Of a stretch of DNA of 64,000 nt, positions 11,801 to 21,025 are shown in pieces. Position 1 is the first letter of the stretch; each line of letters begins with the position of its first letter. The DNA lies in assembly GCA_963971535.1 (NCBI GenBank), contig OZ020590.1:153864034-153928033 (forward strand). Direction: 5' to 3'. The position numbers were made by a program, and so were the translations under genes. Below the pieces are notes generated by a model. That model was not told where the DNA came from and did no database searches. It was given only the letters and a program-made list of their open reading frames with translations. Source of the DNA: Notolepis coatsorum. Lineage: Eukaryota > Chordata > Actinopteri > Aulopiformes > Paralepididae.

Positions 11801-14800
11801 GAGCGGCGCTTAGCCAAGGACCCCGCCCAAGAAAGTGTATACCGCGCTGAGATTGAGAAGCTCATCACAGCGGGACACGTCACAAAGATTGACATTAAAG
11901 AGGCCGACCAGACGACTGAATCGTGGTACGTGCCCCACCACAAGGTTCATCACAACGGCAAAGACCGCATCGTGTTTAACTGCAGCTACCAGATCGGATC
12001 CCAAAATCTGAATAAAGAGCTATTGCCCGGTCCTACACTCGGCCCCTCCCTACTAGGCGTACTACTCCGCTTCCGCCAGGACAAGGTGGCTATCAGCGGG
12101 GATATCAAAGGGATGTTCCTGCAGGTGAGACTAGTAGAGGAGGACAAGCCCCTGTTGCGGTTCCTATGGAGAGAGAGGCCAGGAGATGAGCACCCAGCCA
12201 TCTACCAATGGGAAGTCCTCCCTTTCGGAACTACATGCAGCCCATGCTGTGCTACATTTGCACTACAGAGACATGTCGCAGAGGACCCAGCAGCGGACGA
12301 AGAGGTCCGACACAGTGTGAAGAACAGCTTCTACGTAGATAACTGTCTACAAAGCGTTTCGACCCAGGAAGAAGCCGAGGCTCTCCTACTTAAACTCTGC
12401 GCCTCTCTGATCAAAGGCGGCTTTGATCTCAGGCAGTGGGCCAGCAGCGATCCGCACGTACTGCGCAGCCTCTCCTCCGAGGACAAGGCAGCGAGCAGCG
12501 ATACCTGGATGGCCACAATCCCAGGAGAAGCCCAAGAGATGACACTAGGACTAGTGTGGCGCTTCAAAACAGATTCGCTCCACTATAGACACAAACCCCT
12601 GACCACGGAGCAGGGAAGGTCGACGGCAATACCGACCACCAGACGGAGTGTGTACAGAACACTCGCCCGACAATATGACCCGTTAGGATGTATACTACCG
12701 TACACCACCAGGGCAAAGATGATTGTACGAGCATTGTGGGACAAGGACCAGGGCTGGGACGACCCCATTCCCGCTCACCTTGCATCCACCTGGAGAGAGT
12801 GGGAGATGGAACTCCACTCACTCCCAGGCGTTAATATACGCCGAAGCTACTTCCCACCCACGGTGAGGCCAGAGACATGTAAAATGGATTTACACGTCTT
12901 CAGTGACGCCTCCGAGGTCGCCTACGGATCAGTAGCCTACTTGCGGGCCCAAGAAGAGGGGGGAGAGATCTACACAGCATTCATCCTCGCCCGCTCGAGA
13001 ATAGCCCCACGCAAGCAACAGTCTATCCCACGTCTAGAGCTCTGCGCAGCCCTCGCAGGAGCGCATCTAGCCACGCTCATCCAACGTGAGCTCACCATTC
13101 CGGTGCATAGAACAATCCTGTGGTCAGATTCCACGACAGTACTCGCCTGGATCAAATCGGATTCATGCAAATACAAAGTCTTCATGGGAGTCAGAGTCAC
13201 TGAGATTCAAGAGTTAACCGGAGAGTTAACCGGAGAAGCAAACTGGCGCTATGTTGATACAAAACACAACCCAGCTGACGTCATCACCCGGGGAATGTCC
13301 CTAGATGACTTAACCCGTCATAACATCTACAGTGACGGACCAGCATTCCTCAAGCTCCCGGAAGGAGATTGGCCCACGCCCACCCCGAGGGAAGCAAGTG
13401 ACGAGGAGGCTGAGAATAAGAAACCCATGTTCTGTGGATTGAGCACTGTTGTCTCCGCAGACCCCAACATAGACGATTGCATTACCATAGAGAGTGCGCA
13501 GCAACGGACATTCCTGCGGCACCACCCAGAGATTAAGTCCCCCGCTGATATGTCAGCAGCTGACTACGAGGAAGCAGAACTGCTTCTACTGCAACGAGCC
13601 CAGAGAGACTCGTTCCCCGATGAACTAGACTGTCTACAGGGAGGAAAGCCCGTCCCATCAGACAGCAGATTGATTCATCTGGCCCCCGAGAGTGACACAC
13701 ATACCCTCATCAGAGTGGGTGGTCGCCTGCGGAGAGCCCCCAATTTACCGGATGACATTAAGTACCCGATCGTATTGAACAGCCGACACAAGGTCACAGA
13801 GCTGATTATAAAGAAATACGACGAGGATGTACACCACGCAGGAGCAGAGAGAGTCTTCGCGGAAATCAGACGTTGTTACTGGATACTTCAAGGAAGAGAG
13901 GCGGTGCGACGCTTCCAGCGAACCTGTCTAGACTGCCGAAAGTGGCGCGCGCAGCCCAGCATACCACGGATGGCTGACCTACCTCCATGTCGCCTCCGAC
14001 TCGGCGACAAGCCATTCCACTCAACAGGCATGGACTGTTTTGGCCCGCTGCACATAAAGAAAGGAAGAGGCACCGAGAAGCGATGGGGTATTGTATTCAA
14101 ATGCATGACCACCAGAGCGATACATATCGAGCTCCTTCCGACCATGAGCGCAGACTCATTCCTTATGGCCTTCCGAAGATTCACATCACGGAAAGGAAAA
14201 CCGTCTACATTATTGTCCGATCACGGGACAAACTTCAAAGGCGGAGAAAGAGAGCTGAGGGAGAGCTTCCAAGCTATGGGCCCAGAACTTAAGACCCACC
14301 TCGCTCCAGCCCAGATTGACTTCCAATTCAACCCCCCAAACGCACCCCACTTCGGTGGAACTTGGGAACGAGAAGTACGTTCTATAAAGACAGCCCTGTA
14401 CGCAGTACTTGGGGCCCAGACTGTGGCGGAAGAAGTCCTAATGACAGTCCTCACGGAGATTGAGGGAGTATTGAACTCAAAGCCCCTCGGTTACGTCTCC
14501 AGTGATGTAGCAGATGTCGACCCAGTCACCCCCAACACCCTCCTGATGGGGCGGCTAGATCCCGCGTTACCCCAGACAATGTACCGGCCTGAAGAAGCGA
14601 ACGGCCGACGAATGTGGAGGTACAGCCAAGTATTAGCCGACAAGTTTTGGAGCAGTTTCCTACTGCACTACCTACCGTCTCTACAGACCCGCCAGAAGTG
14701 GGTAAAAGAGAGAGACAATTTGACGGAAGGAACAGTCGTCATGATTATTGACCAGTCACTACCCAGAGCTATGTGGCCGGCTGGCCGCGTAAGCAAAGTG

Positions 14801-14941
14801 ATCACCGGTGCCGATGGCAAGGTCCGAGCAGCTGAAGTACTCGTCCAGGGGCGCATTTACACCCGTCCTGTGGCGAGGCTCATAGAACTGCCCCGACTCC
14901 CAGACACAATCGATGATGACCATGACCCTATGACTTTGTGA
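8810..14941 (+). CDS. BEL/Pao Gag-Pol polyprotein, intact
   Basis: About 2,043 aa from the first in-frame ATG at 8810; a second ATG follows immediately. In order: an N-terminal charged, coiled-coil-prone Gag region (about 60-320); Cys/His zinc-knuckle region (about 640-705; CFRCARSHMAAEC, CSRCDGAH); aspartic protease with LDDGSEKTL (about 755); RT with FNCSYQ (about 1055) and a YVDN catalytic box (about 1173); RNase H with FSDASEVAYGS (about 1361); integrase H2C2 zinc motif (about 1673, HHAGAERV, CLDCRKW) and DDE core (MDCFGP about 1740, LSDHGTNF about 1801, GTWEREV about 1850); C-terminal BEL-specific region (about 1937-1990). The YVDN box in place of YVDD fits my memory of vertebrate BEL elements. 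It makes the particle proteins and the enzymes for reverse transcription and integration. Confidence 0.96.
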   Translation: MMNTPRNDPPNQQRPRRKRQLPQYLEAYAVSQQPSLLPTVNAVKLESKIMSNPNNQATPTIEAPMGSNVTDPAHGGDQGEPDMTLHPANTEEVVPDESREEDNATERELGTEEDEESTVEIELQDSARSTPRDGSPIQPSSPSEAERTLQQAFLVSLKASTERDRLQGERDRLQIQQRSEEEHIRLEIRRIQMEENMARDRADAQCAATGAQRESDLTKREAERDRAQAQLIEQLIRRTTPPPSTRGSRNSSRHHSRAASPSRVSDPELDQQTRSIPPADPLPQPVQARPSHREGAAYTAERLNQRLQALDDLTEDEEEEEENHARRQHSTLPDQEVQYSPGYTPAELRYRPPTLFTGEHDTRPAPRNSTWTSGPWYTAGTSPRQGAGGDSPRRPLPQRSPMYQQSVSYIGTPMVPDFTQENRAQYTELRMCLETMLVDVIDERHKYAILLKHLKVPRAHNIALAYATSTTPYTAALVALDQRYGRIWDYVIQEIRHIDRLPPATDNRALDDLSIRVQSLVGMLGAQREKGRHELYANSNVERILEKLPPARQERFRRQRDHRDPNGPEPNLLDLADFLAREVSSLRLDTFGRSTPGSREGTRRLNDGRRSVTVMHQSESVPSSRSHSTPSRKEKWKIVCPYCEKEHWLSQCDSFPKMNAEEASQWIKSNRRCFRCARSHMAAECRLKKKCSRCDGAHLDILHDSNRRRPPPAPSSSKASVMYIDPASSSGARVLLKVVRVTLSYQNKVMDTYAVLDDGSEKTLLLASAAAQLGLRGSENQMTIRTIRRDLKTIKGENVSFSIAASGQPERRYRITDAFTSQEIGLSRYTYPVAKLMEKYVHLRKLPIPLIDGATPTLLIGSDHADLIVPIDRVHTGPRGCPAAVETRLGWTLQGPLAKSLNRTTATSCLHSRVTEGDTALLQHVERLWTLEQMPFKNEKKDIHSKDDIYAINLLETGTKRVPVSGVLRYATPLLRREGMPTFHAKKDATERYLLNTERRLAKDPAQESVYRAEIEKLITAGHVTKIDIKEADQTTESWYVPHHKVHHNGKDRIVFNCSYQIGSQNLNKELLPGPTLGPSLLGVLLRFRQDKVAISGDIKGMFLQVRLVEEDKPLLRFLWRERPGDEHPAIYQWEVLPFGTTCSPCCATFALQRHVAEDPAADEEVRHSVKNSFYVDNCLQSVSTQEEAEALLLKLCASLIKGGFDLRQWASSDPHVLRSLSSEDKAASSDTWMATIPGEAQEMTLGLVWRFKTDSLHYRHKPLTTEQGRSTAIPTTRRSVYRTLARQYDPLGCILPYTTRAKMIVRALWDKDQGWDDPIPAHLASTWREWEMELHSLPGVNIRRSYFPPTVRPETCKMDLHVFSDASEVAYGSVAYLRAQEEGGEIYTAFILARSRIAPRKQQSIPRLELCAALAGAHLATLIQRELTIPVHRTILWSDSTTVLAWIKSDSCKYKVFMGVRVTEIQELTGELTGEANWRYVDTKHNPADVITRGMSLDDLTRHNIYSDGPAFLKLPEGDWPTPTPREASDEEAENKKPMFCGLSTVVSADPNIDDCITIESAQQRTFLRHHPEIKSPADMSAADYEEAELLLLQRAQRDSFPDELDCLQGGKPVPSDSRLIHLAPESDTHTLIRVGGRLRRAPNLPDDIKYPIVLNSRHKVTELIIKKYDEDVHHAGAERVFAEIRRCYWILQGREAVRRFQRTCLDCRKWRAQPSIPRMADLPPCRLRLGDKPFHSTGMDCFGPLHIKKGRGTEKRWGIVFKCMTTRAIHIELLPTMSADSFLMAFRRFTSRKGKPSTLLSDHGTNFKGGERELRESFQAMGPELKTHLAPAQIDFQFNPPNAPHFGGTWEREVRSIKTALYAVLGAQTVAEEVLMTVLTEIEGVLNSKPLGYVSSDVADVDPVTPNTLLMGRLDPALPQTMYRPEEANGRRMWRYSQVLADKFWSSFLLHYLPSLQTRQKWVKERDNLTEGTVVMIIDQSLPRAMWPAGRVSKVITGADGKVRAAEVLVQGRIYTRPVARLIELPRLPDTIDDDHDPMTL

Positions 14942-15036
14942 GTTGACTGACCCTTACAGCGAACCCTTGAGTGGTAGACAGTGCGGTTAATCTGTCTCTG
15001 CTTAACTAATTGGGTTGGGACCAATTAGGGGGCGGC

Positions 15037-16438
15037 TGTTCTGAAGGATCAGATTAAACCGAATATATATATTTATTTATATATATATATTTAATTGTAT
15101 TTGTATATCCCCTGATATCCCTTGTATATTCCTTGTACAATATGCATTGAATATCCCTTCTACTCTACTGAACATCCCATAATAGTCTCCATTCTACCAT
15201 TGGACGAGACCTTGGTGCCAGGTCGCCATACCCCTCAGACCAGGTTCAATCGTACCGCTCAACATGTATGGACAAGTCCTAGTTCCGCGTAGGAATATGT
15301 CTACCGCACCACTAATGGTACTATTTGTTCATAGTGCGTATATATACTGCGCTATTAAAGTAGAGCTTTCTTTTAGTCCAGTTCCTTACCCTCCAACAGA
15401 GTGACAGACGCAAAAGCCTCCCCGCGAACCACGTGTGGGCAGTAAGGCCAATTCGGCCCAGTATCGGCATTGAGACATCGTGTATATTAATATTTGAATA
15501 GTCATATTTGGCACTATATCGTCGAGTTGGACGTATTCTATTAAGCTAATAATAGTCTATTCATATGTAGTGCCTCGTGCGGTAAGAGTTCTATAGTAAT
15601 CAGCACCCCCATCGTTTCGGGCATCAGCTGGACGCTTATCCAGGGTGGTTGACCCCACGTGAAGCTGCACCCGAGGAGCTCCAGGCCAAAGAGCGACCTG
15701 TATATTGGATTATTCTACCGACGACGGCTAGCCTTCCCCGGCTTGGATTATGCTTTGAGTACTTTGATTATTCTATGGATAAAGGCCAACACTGCGGTGT
15801 GTTGGAAATACCCCCCCCCGGAGAGGACGACAGGTGAGGAGACGCTCTACACGACGAGGTCGCCTCACGTCTCTCCATCGTGGACCGGAGGACGCCGGCC
15901 ACAGAGAGTCCAACTGCTTTCATCTGTGGATCGAGGATCGCTGGGCACCGAGTCGCACGACTGTGGGCTCTCCCAGGATACCCTCGGCCAGACGGGATAC
16001 AGCCAGACTCTACCCCCCCCCTCCAGCTGTCCTACAAGCAGTCGGAACCTTCCCCTAGTGTATCCAGCTATATAATCATTCAAGTATCATTGCTATTGTT
16101 CCCTAAATATTCCAGGTTGTATATTTGCTTCCTGCGCAATCAGAGATTGGACATTCGATATTGATCTACCTACGAATACTCATTTGCCATAAAAGTGCAT
16201 ACTATTTCAAATCATAAATGTAATTAAGTGATCGTTGTACATACCTTTTGCTATGTATTATTATTAAACGCAGACTTTCGACTTGGTACATTTGTGTTGG
16301 ATCCGTTTCATCAGGTGGGAGTGTTTATCATAATTATTTATACCTAGTACTGGGTGGCCAGAGTCTAAAGTACAAGAGGTAGTGGTAGTAAGTATCATAT
16401 CTAACAATACAGTCAGGGAATTGTACCCCTCAGTTACA
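15037..16438 (+). repeat. 3' LTR of BEL element
   Basis: A 1,402-bp copy of the 5' LTR, preceded by the purine-rich attagggggcggc tract. It is followed immediately by the ctgtc target duplication. Confidence 0.95.
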
Positions 16439-16545
16439 CTGTCTATTGCTTTTTATTACAGGTTCAAAACTGTCAGGTATTAAACTGTGTGGGTATCAAA
16501 CAAGAGACTGTCAGGTTTTAAAACTGTGTAGGAACCAGGCCTAGA

Positions 16546-16635
16546 ACTGCACCCTGAGAGGGAACTGCACTCTGAGAGGGAACTGCACCCTGAGAGGGAA
16601 CTGCACTCTGAGAGGGAACTGCACCCTGAGAGGGA
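16546..16635 (+). repeat. 18-bp minisatellite, five copies
   Basis: Five head-to-tail copies of actgcaccctgagaggga. Copies alternate ccc and ctc at the seventh to ninth bases, suggesting amplification of a 36-bp dimer. Confidence 0.85.
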
Positions 16636-17039
16636 GGTTCGAAGGGTCAAAGTGGGTATAAGACAGGAGGGAAGACTGTCAAGTTTTAAACTGTGGATAC
16701 CAAACAGAGAAGGTAAAGACGACTTTGAACTGTTGAACAGTAATCCAGAACTATTTTATTGCACTGTAAAAAAAAAAAAAAAAAATTTGCATGGAATAGC
16801 GCACAAACTAAAGTATGTAGAAATTAACTGGTTAGTCAGTCTTGGACTATAAACAATGCCTGTCAAATGAGCCATACTATTGTCTCCATAGCTATAATAC
16901 AGAACACACAATGGGTCCGCAAACATCGCTAAAATGGTCAATAACGCTGGTGCCATTGAGTAAAGATGGGAAAAGAGCGTGGTGGTCAATGAGTTAACAG
17001 GGACGGGGTTGAATGTGAACTAGATGAGGGAGGGAGGGA
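16636..17039. other. unassigned sequence with A-run
   Basis: No coding sequence. A run of 17 A's at about 16769-16785 may mark the tail of a retroposed fragment or the end of a transcript, but no partner sequence is seen. Confidence 0.4.
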
Positions 17040-17262
17040 CGTGAGTTTGTTTCTTCTCTGGTGTGAATCCTCATGTGTGTCTTTATATATGCCTTCCGAG
17101 TAAATCCTTTCCCACAAACTTCACGACTAAATGTTTTTTCCCCGAGTATGAGTTCTGATATGTACTTTTAAGTCACGTTTTGCACCAAATATTTGATCAC
17201 AGTGTGCAACTATAGGGCTTTTCCCCAGTATGGCGTCTTATAATGTTCTTTTAGGTGAGATT
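17040..17262 (-). pseudogene. decayed C2H2 zinc-finger tail
   Basis: Downstream of the open zinc-finger frame the minus strand keeps recognisable finger pieces, including [27 protein letters not shown] and HMRIHT. They lie in different frames, separated by small indels. Two to three further fingers once followed the present stop. The first break is a 2-bp insertion near 17296-17300 (ctatata against ctata in the other repeats). Confidence 0.7.
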
Positions 17263-18896
17263 TTACACAAAATCTTTTAGGACACAGTGTGCAACTATAT
17301 AGGGCTTTTCCCCAGTATGGCTTCTCATGTGAATATTCAGGTTTCCCTGTCTATTATATCTTTTAGGACACAGGGTGCAACTATAGGGCTTTTCCCCAGT
17401 ATGGCTTCTCATGTGAATATTCAGGTTTCCCTGTGTACTATATCTTTTAGGACACAGGGTGCAACTATAGGGCTTTTCCCCAGTATGGCTTCTCATGTGA
17501 ATATTCAGGTTTCCCTGTGTAATATATCTTTTAGGACACAGTGTGCAACTATAGGGCTTTTCCCCAGTATGTCTTCTCATGTGAATATTCAGGTGTCCTT
17601 GTGTAATATATCCTTTAGGACACAGTGTGCAAATATAGGGCTTTTCCCCAGTATGGCTTCTCATATGTACTTTTAGGTGAGATTTTCGACTAAATCTTTT
17701 AGGACACAGGGTGCAACTATAGGGCTTTTCCCCAGTATGGCTTCTCATGTGAATATTCAGGTTTCCCTGTGTAATATATCTTTTAGGACACAGTGTGCAA
17801 CTATAGGGCTTTTCCCCAGTATGGCTTCTCATGTGTACTTTTAGGTTAGATTTTTTACTAAATCTTTTAGGACACAGTGTGCAACTATAGGGCTTTTCCC
17901 CAGTATGGCTTCTCATATGTTCTTCCAAGAGTGTAATGGTAGTAAATGTCTTGCCACAAACAGTACATGTCATGTGAGTTTGAAAGTGAAGTTTTAAGCT
18001 CTCTGTGGGTTCTAAATGTTTTCCACACAAACCACAGTCACTAGAATGGGCTTTAAGATGGGGCATTAAAGCTTTCCTATTAGGAAAACATTTCCCACAC
18101 ACTTTACAGCTCCAGGTCTCACACGGTATTTGGTTTGATAATTTCACCTCATGGGATGAAACCACAGAGCTCTTGAACTGGTTGCTGTTAGACAAACTCT
18201 GTCCTTTGTTTTTCTGTGTCTTCTTTGATGTCAGTGAGTTTAAACCAGGATGAGGTTCACTAGTCTCCAGCCAATCATCACTGTCATCAGTATCAGTTCC
18301 AGAACAGTGTGAAGAGAGGAGCTGGCCATCTGTAGTTGGTTCTAAATCACCAGCTGGATCTAAGTTACTGACTGGTTCTGATAATCCACAGTCCTCTCCA
18401 TCAGGTTCTGTTTTCATCTGTTCTGTTGAGGTGCTGGCTAGAGGCTCCGTCTCTCTGTTTTCCTCAGTCTGGGTTTGGTTAAACCATGAGGACTGAGGTT
18501 TCTCTTCATCATCTTCACTCTTCACAGGGACATGGTTGAAAGTGAACTTGATATCAACCTCCTCCAGACCTTGAAGCTGCTCTCCCTCCTGACTGGTCCA
18601 GAGTTCCACCTGTTCCTCTTTAATCTGTAGGAGCTCTGGGTCCTGGGTTTGGTTAAACCATGAGGACTGAGGTTTCGCTTCATCATCTTCACTCTTCACA
18701 GGGACATGGTTGAATGTGAACTTGATGATATCAGCCTCCTCCAGACCTTGAAGCTGCTCTCCCTCCTGACTGGTCCAGAGTTCCTCCTGTTCCTCTTTCA
18801 TCTGTAGGAGCTCTGGCTGCTCCTGGCTCAGACTGGGGCTCCTCTCCTGCTGTTCAGGGGGAACCTCCTCTTCACAGACAGAGAGCTGTGGGGGGT
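17263..18896 (-). CDS. C2H2 zinc-finger protein, large last exon (partial gene)
   Basis: Likely a nuclear DNA-binding transcription factor. The coding frame runs back to a strong splice acceptor: a pyrimidine tract ending ctccctccag, with the exon starting at 18896 in phase 1. The upstream exon was not found, so the N-terminus is missing. The acidic N-terminal part carries a tandemly duplicated module ([24 protein letters not shown]). Ten C2H2 fingers follow. The first three are divergent (VCGK, LCGK types); the last seven are nearly uniform (CTLCPKR with [11 protein letters not shown] linkers). The frame then ends abruptly after GEKPY because of a 2-bp insertion, giving a short aberrant tail. 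It resembles the multi-copy teleost zinc-finger families with a separate 5' exon. Whether this copy is expressed is unknown. Confidence 0.75.
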
Positions 18897-18977
18897 CTGG
18901 AGGGAGGCAGAATAATAACATGAATAGTTGTAATTGCTGTCACCATTGGAAAGCCACCCATTTAAAGAATTCACACA

Positions 18978-19518
18978 TGTTCTTCCTGTGCCCCAGGACA
19001 GTTCAGTCAGTATGTTCTTCCTGTGCTCCAGGACAGTTCAGTCAGTATGTTCTTCCTGTGCCCCAGGACAGTTCAGTCAGTATGTTCTTCCTGAGGACAG
19101 TTCAGTCAGTATGTTCTTCCTGTGCCCCAGGACAGTTCAGTCAGTATGTTCTTCCTGTGGCCCAGGACAGTTCAGTCAGTATGTTCTTCCTGTGCCCCAG
19201 GACAGTTCAGTCAGTATGTTCTTCCTGAGGACAGTTCAGTCAGTATGTTCTTCCTGTGCCCCAGGACAGTTCAGTCAGTATGTTCTTCCTGTGGCCCAGC
19301 ACAGTTCAGTCAGTATGTTCTTCCTGAGGACAGTTCAGTCAGTATGTTCTTCCTGTGCTCCAGGACAGTTCAGGCAGTATGTTCTTCCTGTGGACAGTTC
19401 AGTCAGTATGTTCTTCCTGTGCTCCAGGACAGTTCAGTCAGTATGTTCTTCCTGAGGACAGTTCATTCAGTATGTTCTTCCTGTGTCTCAGGACAGTTCA
19501 GTCAGTATGTTCTTCCTG
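18978..19518 (+). repeat. 35-bp minisatellite, left half
   Basis: About 17 units, beginning gttcttcctgtgccccagga and ending cagttcagtcagtat. Most are 35 bp. Several are 29-bp variants lacking tgcccc. Because 35 is not a multiple of three, all three frames stay open; the apparent proteins are artefacts. Confidence 0.92.
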
Positions 19519-19930
19519 AACTGTCCTGGGGCACAGGAAGAACATACTGACTGAACTGTCCTGGGGCACAGGAAGAACATACTGACTGAACTGTCCTGGG
19601 GCACAGGAAGAACATACTGACTGAACTGTTCTGGGGCACAGGAAGAACATACTGACTGAACTGTTCTGGGGCACAGGAAGAACATACTGACTGAACTGTC
19701 CTGGAGCACAGGAAGAACATACTGACTGAACTGTCCTGGGGCACAGGAAGAACATACTGACTGAACTGTCCTGGGGCACAGGAAGAACATACTGACTGAA
19801 CTGTTCTGGGGCACAGGAATAACATACTGACTGAACTGTTCTGGGGCACAGGAAGAACATACTGACTGAACTGTCCTGGAGCACAGGAAGAACATACTGA
19901 CTGAACTGTCCTGGGGCACAGGAAGAACAT
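19519..19930 (-). repeat. 35-bp minisatellite, inverted right half
   Basis: About 12 units of the same minisatellite in reverse complement (ggggcacaggaagaacatac). The switch point is near 19519-19525. Together with the left half it makes a palindrome about 0.95 kb long. Confidence 0.92.
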
Positions 19931-19979
19931 AGATGGTGAACAAAACGAGGTAGTTCACTATGTCGGCCCATGATTAAAA

Positions 19980-20175
19980 TGACATAAATGACGCAACATA
20001 CAGATATATATCATGACATAAATGACATACAGGTATACAGTACTGTTCCATTTGTGACATACAAGATATGCAAATATACAGTAGTTAAACAGAGATCTTT
20101 AACAGAAAATATATACATACGAGGGGGAGGAAACTGTATATTAGGAGGGAGTGGGTGGGTGGGTGGGAGGTGACA
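19980..20175 (-). mobile_element. CR1/L2-like LINE 3' UTR fragment
   Basis: Resembles the minus-strand LINE UTR at 28430-28570: shared acatacaggtata, gatatgcaaatatacagta and a gtgggtgggtgg tract. It has no coding part. Confidence 0.65.
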
Positions 20176-20363
20176 TGTCACATGTGTATTGTGAATTGTC
20201 TATTGTGAAAGCCAAGGTAGGTGATTCAATAATGTTACTAGATCAACTGATCTTTACATTCGAATTTTTTTTCAAATAGTCTATTAGTACAAATGTTTGG
20301 ATCAAAATGCTGATCGGTACTTTGGTAGTTCGTTCAGGCGGGAGAGGAGAGGAGAGGGGGTGT

Positions 20364-20498
20364 TTGCCTCCTTTCCTCAGACAATTCTTTGCACTCTTCT
20401 CCCTGATTTGTAATAGCTTTTGGCAATCTGAAGTACTCTAAATGCTTTTCCCAGTCCGACCGATTAGTACAGCCAAAAACACAACAATAATTTACCCT
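20364..20498 (-). pseudogene. THAP zinc-finger domain relic, N-terminal part
   Basis: Minus-strand translation gives VNYCCVFGCTNRS, then LEYFRLPK, then CKELSEERR. This is the C-x4-C start and FRLP motif of a THAP DNA-binding domain. The codon where an initiator Met would be expected reads AGG (20496-20498), and no in-frame ATG lies close upstream. After ERR the similarity stops. A possible GC-type splice donor (ggag|gcaaac) lies there, so it could be the first exon of a damaged or unusual THAP gene. The second cysteine/histidine pair is absent. I cannot tell a dead exon from an annotation-start problem. Confidence 0.55.
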
Positions 20499-20557
20499 TT
20501 TGAGCAACAATGACCAGGAACAGTTGCGAGTTTGGTTGTGTTGTAAACATTCAGTAT

Positions 20558-20592
20558 CTCCAAAATGGCCGACTTCCGGTTTGATGACGCGC
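20558..20592. promoter_or_regulatory. promoter-like cluster: ETS, YY1-like and CRE-like sites
   Basis: caaaatggcc (YY1-like), acttccggt (the complement accggaagt is an ETS/GABP consensus) and tgatgacgcg sit within 35 bp, in a locally CpG-containing stretch. They lie just upstream, on the minus strand, of the THAP relic and about 1.7 kb upstream of the zinc-finger exon. Motif content only; no transcript evidence. Confidence 0.4.
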
Positions 20593-20949
20593 CGTGAAAA
20601 CGCTTGCGTACTACAACACAGTACATAAGCTACTGTCTAGACATGTGTATGGCTGGGAGCTTTATACAATTAAACTCTTACACTAAACCAAAATAAAATC
20701 AAAACATTACTTAAAACAGAAATGGTAAACTAGCGCCACATGCTGAACAGAGCAGGATCTCTCAGTGGCGAGGAGTAACGTGTGGGAGGCTCACGCTGCC
20801 CCCGAGACTTCCTGATTCTACTGCGCAGGCGCACCAACCGACCTGTAGGAGTCGCTGTCCACAACGCCCGATCCCCACCCATCAGTTTCCCACCCCCTAA
20901 TACGGCCAATGTGTATTAGTACGGACGACCAGCTAAACTGAAAACAATG
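20593..20949. other. unassigned sequence
   Basis: No coding sequence. It contains ctgcgcaggcgcacc near 20820, one mismatch from an NRF1-type palindrome. Confidence 0.35.
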
Positions 20950-21025
20950 TGGAGCGCTCAAGCCCAGCGTCTCCAGTATTCGTGGCGAGCGCCTTGCCCA
21001 CTACGCCACGTAGCCGCCCCTACAA
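20950..21025 (-). repeat. tRNA-like relic, possible SINE head
   Basis: On the minus strand, ggcggctacgtggcgtagtg then ggcaaggcgctcgcc resembles a tRNA 5' half with an A-box-like tggcgtagtgg. A degenerate B-box-like gggcttgagcgctcc follows about 35 bases later. The acceptor stem does not close, so it is not called a functional tRNA gene. Confidence 0.4.

Larger units (their letters stand above)
7340..16438 (+). mobile_element. BEL/Pao LTR retrotransposon, complete and apparently intact
   Basis: Two 1,402-bp LTRs (7340-8741 and 15037-16438) are exactly 7,697 bp apart. I could find only one difference (g at 7466, c at 15163). The element is flanked by a perfect 5-bp target duplication, ctgtc (7335-7339 and 16439-16443). 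It has a primer-binding site complementary to the 3' end of tRNA-Tyr, one uninterrupted polyprotein frame with all expected domains, and a purine-rich tract before the 3' LTR. The combination indicates a very recent insertion that may still be competent. Confidence 0.97.

Noticed and set aside
16546..16635. CRISPR-like repeats
   Set aside because: Tandem 18-mers without spacers in a vertebrate genome: a minisatellite.
18920..19971. Several 100-160-codon frames on both strands (Ser/Val/Phe-rich repeats)
   Set aside because: They are translations of the 35-bp minisatellite; unit length not divisible by three keeps every frame open.
17263..20498. A THAP plus zinc-finger fusion gene on the minus strand
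   Set aside because: The zinc-finger exon begins in phase 1, whereas the only plausible (GC-type) donor after the THAP piece would leave phase 2; no connecting exon is seen.
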